The translations under genes and the position numbers were made by a program. Positions 56,270-64,000 of a stretch of DNA of 64,000 nucleotides are shown piece after piece (positions within the stretch are counted from its first letter, which is position 1; every line of letters begins with the position of its first letter). Origin of the DNA: Clostridia bacterium (lineage in GTDB: Bacteria; Bacillota; Clostridia; Christensenellales; Borkfalkiaceae); contig JAJQII010000067.1 of assembly GCA_021199295.1 (NCBI GenBank), positions 1 to 64,000 on the forward strand, given 5' to 3'. Below the pieces are notes generated by a model that was given only the letters and a program-made list of their open reading frames with translations, was not told where the DNA came from and did no database searches.

Positions 56270-56989
56270 ATGGATATAAAAGAAAAGGTGCTGCTTGCCC
56301 TTGAAAATAAAAAGGGCGAATACCTTTCAGGCGAGGCTCTGTCGGTTGAACTTGGCGTAAGCAGGCAGTATATCAGCAAAATTATAAAGGCTCTCTCTGC
56401 CGAAGGCTACGATATACGTTCTTCCACAAACAGGGGATACCTTTTAAGCCAGAGCTGCGACCTGCTGTCTGCCGCCGTGATTAAGAGCGAAGCGGGCGTA
56501 AAAGTGTACTGCTTTGCCAGTGTGGATTCCACAAACAGGGCGGCTAAAGAAATTTTTGGCAGAGAGGGGGAATGCCTTGTAGTATGTGAACGGCAGACTG
56601 ACGGCGTAAAAAAGGACGGCTCGTATTTCCCTTCCCCACAGTCGGCGGGGCTGTATATGACGGCGGCGATAGCCATTGATATGCCTGCGGACAGGTTGAA
56701 AAATTACAGGGAGCAGTGTGCCTTTGCCGTAAAACTTGCCGTAGAGCAGGCTTGCGGCTGCGTTGCAGAGGTTAAAAATACCGACGATATTTACGTCGGC
56801 GGGGAAAAGGTCTGCGGGATATTTACCGAATGTATGCTTAACGCCGCGACGATGCGCACTGAATGTGCGTTTATCGGGGTGGGAATATACACGGGCAAAG
56901 CCGAAGGCGTAACCGCTTACGTAAGCGGTGCGGAATCACGCAACCGCCTTGCCGCAGATATATTTTTAAAACTTAAAGAAATAAAATAA
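56270..56989 (+). CDS. BirA-like HTH/biotin-protein-ligase-domain protein with degenerate catalytic motif
   Basis: HTH SVELGVSRQYISKIIKAL; FASVDSTNRAAKE; GLYMTAAIAID; VCGIFTE; but TDGVKKDGSYFPSP replaces GRGRRGR-type loop. Confidence 0.75.
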   Translation: MDIKEKVLLALENKKGEYLSGEALSVELGVSRQYISKIIKALSAEGYDIRSSTNRGYLLSQSCDLLSAAVIKSEAGVKVYCFASVDSTNRAAKEIFGREGECLVVCERQTDGVKKDGSYFPSPQSAGLYMTAAIAIDMPADRLKNYREQCAFAVKLAVEQACGCVAEVKNTDDIYVGGEKVCGIFTECMLNAATMRTECAFIGVGIYTGKAEGVTAYVSGAESRNRLAADIFLKLKEIK

Positions 56990-56990
56990 A

Positions 56991-57019
56991 AAAGGCAGTA
57001 TCTATCTGATATTGCCTTT
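56991..57019. terminator. Bidirectional terminator candidate between convergent genes
   Basis: AAAGGCAGTATC-5 nt-GATATTGCCTTT. Confidence 0.8.
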
Positions 57020-57031
57020 ATAAAATCTCTT

Positions 57032-57946
57032 TCAGTTAAAATTTCTGCAAAACTGTCTGTAATTGTAATCTTTATCGGGGCGGCATAATACGGCGAAGTC
57101 CACGCTTTCGAAGGTGCAGGGTAATTCTTTAAAAGCCCTGTCAAATAAATCGGATACTATAGCGGCGTCGTTGCCGTATATCCCGCAACCAAACGCTCCT
57201 AAAATCAGATGGCGGTAGCCCTGCGAAGCCGCCACAACCAATATACCTTGTATGCGCTTATACAGCATATTTTCGTATTGTTCTTGCGGCATACCTTCCA
57301 AGCCGAGCCGAACCATTGGCGCGGCACAGCTTATAACCGATATGGGGAACGGCTGTAACAGTATTTTTGCCGAGTTATCCTTTATGACCTCAACGTAAGG
57401 GGAGAGTAAAACCCCGTCCGAGCCCATACGTGTTTTAAGCGAGTTGTTATAGTTGTAGTAACTTTTCGCCTGTTCACTTTCCAGCGACAGTAAAAGCGAC
57501 GTCCTGCGGCAAAGTTCTTCTTCCTGGGCGTCAGCGCCTTCCCGCGTATGTCCGCCTGGCGTTGTCGCGCTTGCCATATTTAAGACAAGGATTTTCGGCT
57601 CAACGTATTCGCGTTTTAAACTGTCGTATTTGCGCTGCGCAAGCACAAGTGTATCTATATTTTCACAGCTATATTTGCAGCTTGTGACCTTGTTACCGTC
57701 TGGCAATTCAGCTTTTAATTTGGCGATATCATCGGGTAAAAATACTTTAGCTTCACGCATTAACCCCGCGTTATAGCTGTCCGAACAAATATCTATTGTG
57801 CTGTTGAGTATGTGGATATTTCTTTCGCGGCGCTCCTGCTTTTGCCTTTCGCGCTGCCGTATTTCTTCTTCAGTCAGACCTTTATATTCCGTCTCGCGCA
57901 TCTTTGCCGCAAGGCTTTGCAGCTGCTCTTCAGATAAATCAGCCAT
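57032..57946 (-). CDS. TIGR02452/DUF2263 family protein, bacterial-type PARG-like
   Basis: VLNMASATTPGGHTREGADAQEEELCRRTSLL (GG-x-QEE signature), GVLLSPYVEVIKD, HLILGAFGCGIYGNDA. Confidence 0.88.
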   Translation of the reverse strand: MADLSEEQLQSLAAKMRETEYKGLTEEEIRQRERQKQERRERNIHILNSTIDICSDSYNAGLMREAKVFLPDDIAKLKAELPDGNKVTSCKYSCENIDTLVLAQRKYDSLKREYVEPKILVLNMASATTPGGHTREGADAQEEELCRRTSLLLSLESEQAKSYYNYNNSLKTRMGSDGVLLSPYVEVIKDNSAKILLQPFPISVISCAAPMVRLGLEGMPQEQYENMLYKRIQGILVVAASQGYRHLILGAFGCGIYGNDAAIVSDLFDRAFKELPCTFESVDFAVLCRPDKDYNYRQFCRNFN

Positions 57947-58655
57947 TTTTGCCTCTCAATTCGTCCAGTTTCTTAAATACGCTGTCACATTCTTCGCGGA
58001 TATTCAGCACTGCAACGCTGTCAAAGTAGGTACGCCCGGGGTTAATCTGTATCACGACGGCGTTTCTGTTGCGGCAGCCCCAATACACATCGCCGTAGTT
58101 GCCGCGCGTGCCTATGGCAAGAATCAGATCGGCTTGTGCAATCCATTTTCTTGCTTTTGCCGCGCCCTCGTTCCATATGCCTATATGGCTGTAGAGCGGC
58201 CACGGCAAAATCTCGCCGCCGCAATTTTTACAGCGGGGAAGTTCGTCCTTTTGCCATATTTCGTAGCCGTTATAGTGCGCACTGCAGTTCGCGCAACAGT
58301 TTACTTGAAGACTGCCCTGTATCTCGGCAACGTTTTTAGAACCCGCGATGGTGTGCATGCAGTCCACGTTTGTTGTAATAATGCCAAGCATTTTGCCATT
58401 GTCTTCAAGTTTTTTTAAAGCGTAGTGGCTGTAACTCGGCTTGTACGAAAACATTGTTTCAAGGAAATTGGGTAAAAAAGAACTGTAGCCTTCGCCTCTG
58501 CCCATACCGCGGCTTGAAAAGCGCATCTGCCCGTAAGTTACGCCGCCTCCGCCCACCGAAATTCCCGCGCCCGTGGTGGCTACAATGCGGTGGCTCTGGT
58601 CAATATATTCGGCTAACTTCTGGATAGGATCTTGGTTACTTTTGAATATACTCAT
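57939..58655 (-). CDS. Sir2-family protein with Gln in place of the catalytic His
   Basis: VATTGAGIS, GIITTNVDCMHTIAGSKNVAEIQGSL, CCANC...CKNC, LILAIGTRGNYGDVYW; Q113 codon at 58317-58319. Confidence 0.85.
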   Translation of the reverse strand: MSIFKSNQDPIQKLAEYIDQSHRIVATTGAGISVGGGGVTYGQMRFSSRGMGRGEGYSSFLPNFLETMFSYKPSYSHYALKKLEDNGKMLGIITTNVDCMHTIAGSKNVAEIQGSLQVNCCANCSAHYNGYEIWQKDELPRCKNCGGEILPWPLYSHIGIWNEGAAKARKWIAQADLILAIGTRGNYGDVYWGCRNRNAVVIQINPGRTYFDSVAVLNIREECDSVFKKLDELRGKNG

Positions 58656-58664
58656 ATAACACCT

Positions 58665-59372
58665 TTAACAATTAAAAACTGCATCAAACACTTCGGCGGC
58701 GTCCGCTTTAATATTTAAATCGGCAATGGTATCAAACTGTGTTGTGCCGAGATTTATCTGTACAATTTTTGTGCCCTTTTTCATTTTGCTTAAATATTCT
58801 TCACTGCGGAAGCCCGTCGTGCCTATAATAATTACCAAATCCGCCTCGGCTATCATATCAATAGCCCTTGCCATTGCTTCGCCCGTATTGCCGCCTGCAA
58901 AACTTGAGGGTATTACAGGCGAGCCGCATTTTTCGCAACGGGGCATATGCCCCTTATTCCAGATATTGTAATCATAGTAGCGGGTTTTACAGCCTATACA
59001 CATATTGTCGCCGAAACTGCCCTGAAACTCAGCTACGTTTTTCGAGCCTGCTATAGTATGCAGGCAGTCCATATTCTGCGTTACAATGCCGTAAAGTTTG
59101 CCTTGTCTTTCAAGTTCGGCAAGTTGTCTGTGTACTTTGCTTGGCCCTTTAATAAAGGTGGCGTCTAAAAAAGCATCCCGCATAATCCCATAAAATTTTT
59201 CGGGGTTTTTATTTACGTAATCGGCAGAAAATACCCGCCTCGCGTTCATCATGCCCACGCTTTGTTTTAGCCTGCGCATGCCGTAAAGGTAGGATATGCC
59301 TGCACCTGTAACGGCGACAGTTTTATTGCTGCCGTCAATATATTCTTTTAAAAGTTTATATTCATTTTTCAT
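58665..59372 (-). CDS. Second Sir2-family protein with Gln in place of the catalytic His (start at MKNEYKLL)
   Basis: AVTGAGIS, GIVTQNMDCLHTIAGSKNVAEFQGSF, CIGCK...CEKCG, LVIIIGTTGF; Q codon at 59022-59024. Confidence 0.85.
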   Translation of the reverse strand: MKNEYKLLKEYIDGSNKTVAVTGAGISYLYGMRRLKQSVGMMNARRVFSADYVNKNPEKFYGIMRDAFLDATFIKGPSKVHRQLAELERQGKLYGIVTQNMDCLHTIAGSKNVAEFQGSFGDNMCIGCKTRYYDYNIWNKGHMPRCEKCGSPVIPSSFAGGNTGEAMARAIDMIAEADLVIIIGTTGFRSEEYLSKMKKGTKIVQINLGTTQFDTIADLNIKADAAEVFDAVFNC

Positions 59373-59682
59373 CTTGCACCTCAATTTCTTTTCCGTACCT
59401 GAAAATCTGTACGTAAGGGCAGTCTTTGGGAAGGGTAGGGTTGTACAGTGCGGTAAATAAATTTACTTTACCGCAGTGGTTGCATTTTTTAAATCTGTCT
59501 TGGTAAACACTGCATAAATGCGTCTTTGTGTCAAGGTTTTCGCACGGGCGGTTATAGTAAATTATAACCGATCCGTCTCTGCCAACAGAGCGGCTGTAAC
59601 AGCATTTGCCGCAACAGTTGCATATGCTTTCCCAGTCTTTATGATATTTTCGCCATAGTTTTAGGGCACGGAAAAACCGCAT
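59362..59682 (-). CDS. Cys-rich YkgJ/UPF0153-like metal-binding protein
   Basis: CNCCGKCCYSRS...CENLDTKTHLCSVYQDRFKKCNHCG...CPYVQIF; 11-bp overlap with the following Sir2 start. Confidence 0.75.
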   Translation of the reverse strand: MRFFRALKLWRKYHKDWESICNCCGKCCYSRSVGRDGSVIIYYNRPCENLDTKTHLCSVYQDRFKKCNHCGKVNLFTALYNPTLPKDCPYVQIFRYGKEIEVQDEK

Positions 59683-59698
59683 AAACCAACCTATAGTA

Positions 59699-59729
59699 AA
59701 AATACAGATATTTTTACTGCCTGTATTTT
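59699..59729. promoter_or_regulatory. Inverted repeat upstream of the CxxC/Sir2/Sir2/PARG genes
   Basis: AAAATACAG-13 nt-CTGTATTTT. Confidence 0.5.
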
Positions 59730-59739
59730 AGTAGTATTC

Positions 59740-60417
59740 TTATTTTATCCAGTTAAAATTTTCTTTGCCTGCGGCAACTTCAAAGTGGTACATTGCAATG
59801 CCCGTGTTTAAATCGCCGCACATGCCGCCCGTTGTCTGTGCACGCACGCCGCATTTACCTTCCGCATCGACAAGAGTAAATTTGAAGTTCTGCATATTCA
59901 TACCCGTGGGGGCAAGCAGTGCCGCCTTAACGCCGCGTACAAACCAGTCGGGCGGGTTTTCGCTTTCAGAAACCTCTTTAATATCCTTGCATTTGTGCGG
60001 TTTGCCCGTTTCTGCGCCATATCCTATGGCTATGCCGCAAGCAGCTTTTTCGCCGTCGCCTAAGGTAAAGGCATTTTTAACTTTTTTAAAAGCTCCTGCC
60101 GCCCAGCAAGTATTCAAGCCCATCATCTGTGCTTCGAGTACAATTTTCTCGCCGTAATAGCCGAGTTTTTGCGCCGTCTCAACGTCGTCCTTCCCGACCA
60201 CGGCTATGTAATTTTTAACGCCGCCGAAGCCGCATATTTTTGACATTACGCCGCCGAAAGCCTTCTTTTCACCCGTTACAAGCTGAAGGTTTAAGCCGCC
60301 TTCTTTATTGCATTCCGTTATAAGCGCGTTCAGCGCTACAAGTTTGCCTTTTTCGATAGGCTTGTCTTCGTACTTGCGCACGGAATGCCTTTGCTCCATT
60401 GCTTCCATTATATCCAT
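59740..60417 (-). CDS. Nitroreductase-family protein (TM1586-like)
   Basis: EAMEQRHSVRKYEDKPIEKGKL; GLNTCWAAGAFKKVK; AALLAPTGMNMQNFKF. Confidence 0.85.
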   Translation of the reverse strand: MDIMEAMEQRHSVRKYEDKPIEKGKLVALNALITECNKEGGLNLQLVTGEKKAFGGVMSKICGFGGVKNYIAVVGKDDVETAQKLGYYGEKIVLEAQMMGLNTCWAAGAFKKVKNAFTLGDGEKAACGIAIGYGAETGKPHKCKDIKEVSESENPPDWFVRGVKAALLAPTGMNMQNFKFTLVDAEGKCGVRAQTTGGMCGDLNTGIAMYHFEVAAGKENFNWIK

Positions 60418-60464
60418 GATTTTTACCTCTTTTTAAAGTATTTGCCGCATATGTGGGGGTTAAC

Positions 60465-61013
60465 TTAAATGTAGTAAACCCTGTTAGGCTTAACTTCCGT
60501 CTTTTCTTTTTCTTCTGCAGCGTGGCCTAAAATACAAAAACCTATGCCTTCAACTTCTTCCGTAATGCCAAGGTTTGCAAGTATCTCTTTGCCTTCGGCT
60601 GTCTCAAAAACTTCTTTACAGCGGTGTATCCAGCGGCTGTCGATGCCCATACTCCAGGCGGCGTTTAAAAGATTGCCCATGGCAAGACTGCCATCGTATA
60701 CGCTCGTCATAGCCTTTTTTGCGACTACGGCTATAACGTCTTTTGCACCATAGAAGGGATCAAGTTTCATATTTGCTGCGGCGGGGTTGGTTTTTGCGAG
60801 CATAGCTTTCATAAAGTTTGCGTTAAGCTCTGAAAGTTTTGCTACCGTTTCATCGTCCTGCACGACGATAAAAATCGCGTCCTGCGCGTTCATGCCCGAA
60901 GGTGCGTTAAGCCCTGCGGCTACAATCTGGTCAATCTCTTCACGGGAAATGTGTTCGGGCTTAAAACTTTTCGCACTCTTGCGGGTGGTTAAGGTCTTTA
61001 TTGTTTCATTCAT
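60465..61013 (-). CDS. Nitroreductase-family protein
   Basis: TLTTRKSAKSFKPEHISREEIDQIVAAGLNAPSGMNAQDAIFIVVQD; GIDSRWIHRCKEVFE. Confidence 0.88.
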   Translation of the reverse strand: MNETIKTLTTRKSAKSFKPEHISREEIDQIVAAGLNAPSGMNAQDAIFIVVQDDETVAKLSELNANFMKAMLAKTNPAAANMKLDPFYGAKDVIAVVAKKAMTSVYDGSLAMGNLLNAAWSMGIDSRWIHRCKEVFETAEGKEILANLGITEEVEGIGFCILGHAAEEKEKTEVKPNRVYYI

Positions 61014-61041
61014 AAGTATATCTCCTTATATGTTTTAATAT

Positions 61042-62187
61042 TTACAGCGGTAAATCCTTTTTGGTAAAGCGTATCGCGCCGCCCACGTACGCGGCAACGG
61101 CTATTACGAAAAGTACCACAAGTTTCCATACAAAGGCGTAACTTACGGCATCCGTGCCTATTGTGGCTATAGAGTCTATATCAAAAAGCCCTATAAGCGT
61201 GAGGTTGTTGAATACCCCTAAAATTTCCACGCCCATGCCCATCTGTACAAGGTTATCCGAACCGAACATTCCTAAAAGGGATGCAAGGAAGAACCATACC
61301 GTGAGCCCGCCGCCGAACGCCATAGATTTTCCGCTTCGGTTAAACAGGCAGCTGCCTAAATAGCAGAGCCCCGCCATAGCCTCTATCAATATATACATAC
61401 CGAAGTAGAGCATTATTGTGACGGCGGCATCGGGATCGCCCGAAAGTCCCGCCGACATGGCGATTTTTACGCAGCAGGTTATAGCTATCATTAAAAAGGG
61501 CACGACTATCATATATATCGCCTGCGTTATGACAACCGCCGAACGCTTTGTGGGGGTGGAGAGCACGTATGCCATAGAGCCCCTGTCTACCTGGCTTGCA
61601 ATCAGCGAGTTGCCTACAACCACAATGTATACAAGAAGGGGCAATATGTCCATAATAGTGTAGTACATCTGGTTGAGCATAGAAGACATATCTATGTCCT
61701 CCATATTTTCGAGAAGGTCAGAAGACATTCCCATGCTCTCCATCATAAGTCCCATAAACTCGTTAATATCCAGGGCTTCACCCGTGAATATGCCCGTTTC
61801 ATTCATAAGCGCCCAGTTGTATTCAAAGGTAGAAAGATAAGTTTCGTATGTGCCTGCATCCATCAGAGCCGATGCCGCCTCTTTAAACTGTTCAAGGGAA
61901 TAACCGTCGCCGAGAAGGGCGAATACCGTTGAATAAGCTGTGTCGTACGTGCCTGCCATAAGCCCCTCGTAATCGTATTTCAGCCCGCTCGAGGCTATTA
62001 CGTAAAGGTAGGTCATAAAAGTTGTGGAGGTAGTTGAATCGGTAGTCCCCGACATCATCATATTCCTTGCGATGGATATGACAACGCACATAAGGATCAT
62101 TACTATCATTATAGCTACCGTAAGCACCCTGTTAGAGCGGATAGTCTGCTTCATTAAGGGCCAGGAAAAATATTTTGCCGTCTTCAT
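61042..62187 (-). CDS. ABC transporter permease (ABC-2 type)
   Basis: Six or so TM segments; WPLMKQTIRSNR; SQVDRGSMAYVLSTPTKRSAVVITQAIYM. Confidence 0.85.
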   Translation of the reverse strand: MKTAKYFSWPLMKQTIRSNRVLTVAIMIVMILMCVVISIARNMMMSGTTDSTTSTTFMTYLYVIASSGLKYDYEGLMAGTYDTAYSTVFALLGDGYSLEQFKEAASALMDAGTYETYLSTFEYNWALMNETGIFTGEALDINEFMGLMMESMGMSSDLLENMEDIDMSSMLNQMYYTIMDILPLLVYIVVVGNSLIASQVDRGSMAYVLSTPTKRSAVVITQAIYMIVVPFLMIAITCCVKIAMSAGLSGDPDAAVTIMLYFGMYILIEAMAGLCYLGSCLFNRSGKSMAFGGGLTVWFFLASLLGMFGSDNLVQMGMGVEILGVFNNLTLIGLFDIDSIATIGTDAVSYAFVWKLVVLFVIAVAAYVGGAIRFTKKDLPL

Positions 62188-62206
62188 TAATTTTTAAACT
62201 CCTATT

Positions 62207-63085
62207 TTAAATGTTATAATCCTTCATAAACACTTCTTCGAGAGTGGTGTGTTTTTCATGTATCTGTATTACGTTGAACCCGCTTAACGCTTTAAACAGC
62301 TGATCCGCGCGTTCTGCGGGTATAGAGGTGAAAGCCGAATTGCCCCGCACATATGCCCCATCGAACGTGTTTTTAAAGGCGTTTGCCGATTTTTCGTTTT
62401 CAAATACTATCTCAAAAATTCTGTCGGAATAATGGCGCAGGGCGTACATATCTATAACGTCTATAATTTTGCCGTCTTTAAGCATTGCCACGCGGTCGCA
62501 CACTTCCTCGAGTTCCTCAAAAATATGCCCCGACAAAAATACCGTTCTGCCCTTTTTCTTTTCCTCGTTTATGAGCTCTATAAACACGTCGCGCATAAGG
62601 GGATCGAGCCCCGTTGTCGGCTCGTCTAAAATCATAATATCCCTTTCGGACATAAAGGCGGCAACGATGGCGGTCTTCTGTTTCATGCCCTTGCTCATGC
62701 GCTTTAAGTCGGCGGTGGTGTCCAGCCCCAGTTTGTCGGCTATATAATTCATACGGGTAAAGTCGGTAATTCCGTAATATTCCGCCTGCAATTTTAAAAA
62801 GTCAGCCCCCGATTTAAGGTTGGGGAAGGCAATTTCCCCCGGGATATAGCTTACCTTGTTCATAAGCTCGGCAGAGTGGGTAACGGGATCTGTCCCGTCT
62901 ATTTCTATTTTGCCGCTGTCGGGGTATACAAAGCCGAGCATATTGCGTATGGTAGTTGTCTTGCCCGAGCCGTTCGTGCCTACGTAGCCGAAAATTTCGC
63001 CCTGCTTAACTTCAAGATTTATATCGAATATGCCCCTGCCGTTGCCGTAGTCTTTGGTAAGGTTTTCAATTTTAATTATACTCAA
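62207..63085 (-). CDS. ABC transporter ATP-binding protein
   Basis: GYVGTNGSGKTTTIRNMLGF, MSKGMKQKTAIVAAF, ILDEPTTGLDPLM. Confidence 0.95.
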   Translation of the reverse strand: MSIIKIENLTKDYGNGRGIFDINLEVKQGEIFGYVGTNGSGKTTTIRNMLGFVYPDSGKIEIDGTDPVTHSAELMNKVSYIPGEIAFPNLKSGADFLKLQAEYYGITDFTRMNYIADKLGLDTTADLKRMSKGMKQKTAIVAAFMSERDIMILDEPTTGLDPLMRDVFIELINEEKKKGRTVFLSGHIFEELEEVCDRVAMLKDGKIIDVIDMYALRHYSDRIFEIVFENEKSANAFKNTFDGAYVRGNSAFTSIPAERADQLFKALSGFNVIQIHEKHTTLEEVFMKDYNI

Positions 63086-63990
63086 GCCTTCACCTCCGCA
63101 AAATGGTGGTCCTGCTCGTAAAAACTCATAAAATAATCTTCTAAGGTGTAAGGTATTTCCACAAAGTCAGCCACGTTGAGCTGCGATAAAATTGATACAA
63201 GCCCGTTTATTTTGTCGTTTGTAAGTTTTACCCTCGCACGCATTTTGCCGTTGTTTTTAGAGGTAAAATTGTAGGGCAGTGCTGTGAATTTTTCGTAAGA
63301 CGCCCTGTCTTTAAAAGTAACGCGGAATATCTTTTCCTTGGTTTTCTTCAGCTCTTCCGCCGAAAATACCGAGACTATCTTTCCGTCTTTTATTATGGCT
63401 ATGCGGTCGCAGCAGGCGTCTACCTCGTGGAATATGTGCGAGGATAAAAAGATTGTCTTGCCGCGAGCCTTTTCTTCTTTTACAAATTCGATAAACTTGT
63501 TCTGCATTATTGGGTCGAGGCCTGAAGTGGGTTCGTCTAAAATGAGTATATCGGGGTCGTGCAGAAATGCCGCTACAACGGCGAGTTTGCGCTTTACGCC
63601 CAGGCTCATCCGCTTTGTCTCCATAGAGGGGTCAAGCTCAAACTTTTCCAGCAGTACTTTTGTGTAGCTGTCGTCTTTGGTCTTGCGCATTTTATTCAGC
63701 ATTGCAAGGAACATTGTGCCCGTAATGCCTTCGGGCAGGGCAATTTCGCCAGGCAGATATCCTATTTCCGTCTGCAGCTCTGCGGCATTGCGGTAGCAGT
63801 CCTTGCCGTCAATTTGCGCCGTGCCGCTCTGCGGGCGCGAAAAGCCCATAAGGTGGCGTATAACGGTTGTTTTCCCCGCCCCGTTAGGGCCTAAAAAGCC
63901 GAAACACTCGCCTTTGGGCACGCTCAGCGTAATATCGAACGCGCCCCTGCCGTGCCCGTAGTCTTTGGTAAGGTTTTCTGTATCTATCAC
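63082..63990 (-). CDS. ABC transporter ATP-binding protein (paralog of preceding)
   Basis: GFLGPNGAGKTTVIRHLMGF, MSLGVKRKLAVVAAFL, ILDEPTSGLDPIM; 4-bp overlap with neighbour. Confidence 0.95.
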   Translation of the reverse strand: MIDTENLTKDYGHGRGAFDITLSVPKGECFGFLGPNGAGKTTVIRHLMGFSRPQSGTAQIDGKDCYRNAAELQTEIGYLPGEIALPEGITGTMFLAMLNKMRKTKDDSYTKVLLEKFELDPSMETKRMSLGVKRKLAVVAAFLHDPDILILDEPTSGLDPIMQNKFIEFVKEEKARGKTIFLSSHIFHEVDACCDRIAIIKDGKIVSVFSAEELKKTKEKIFRVTFKDRASYEKFTALPYNFTSKNNGKMRARVKLTNDKINGLVSILSQLNVADFVEIPYTLEDYFMSFYEQDHHFAEVKA

Positions 63991-64000
63991 TTTTTCACCT

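Noticed and set aside
1-64000. tRNA, rRNA or CRISPR loci
   Set aside because: None recognised on reading either strand; a tRNAscan/Infernal run would be needed to exclude divergent cases

Overview
64 kb of a low-complexity-poor, gene-dense chromosome that looks like an anaerobic Firmicutes/Clostridia-type gut bacterium (inferred from gene content and TTGACA-17-TATAAT promoters; no rRNA or tRNA seen to confirm). Left part: branched-chain amino-acid genes on the minus strand (leuC, a DUF4097-like gene, ilvD, ilvN, ilvB), then tilS. 9.2-31.9 kb: a plus-strand surface-proteolysis/peptide-uptake locus (1485-aa lipoprotein, 2744-aa subtilase with BspA-type LRRs and C-terminal TM helix, 570-aa lipoprotein, oligopeptide-binding protein, OppBCDF). 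33-48 kb: a NapH-like 4Fe-4S/thioredoxin fusion, HAD, LysR-HTH-only and Rrf2 regulators, sulfur PLP enzymes, LemA/DUF2207, AKR, GH4. 49 kb: a junction where a membrane protein gene and glpK are both cut off at their 5' ends. 51-57 kb: nrdD/nrdG/dut, ROK kinase, Rex, degenerate BirA. 57-64 kb (minus): TIGR02452/PARG-like protein, two Sir2 homologs, CxxC protein, two nitroreductases, ABC transporter. Most interesting: (1) a tight operon combining two non-canonical sirtuins, in which the catalytic His position of the HG motif is Gln, with a PARG-type hydrolase, a candidate reversible ADP-ribosylation cassette; (2) two nearly equivalent NrdR-box-pair/promoter modules 144 bp apart upstream of nrdD; (3) a dispersed, mosaic intergenic repeat family with a shared ~22-bp motif; (4) the glpK junction; (5) a MerR-type 19-bp-spacer promoter on an aldo/keto reductase. 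No searches were run; all family calls are by motif recognition.
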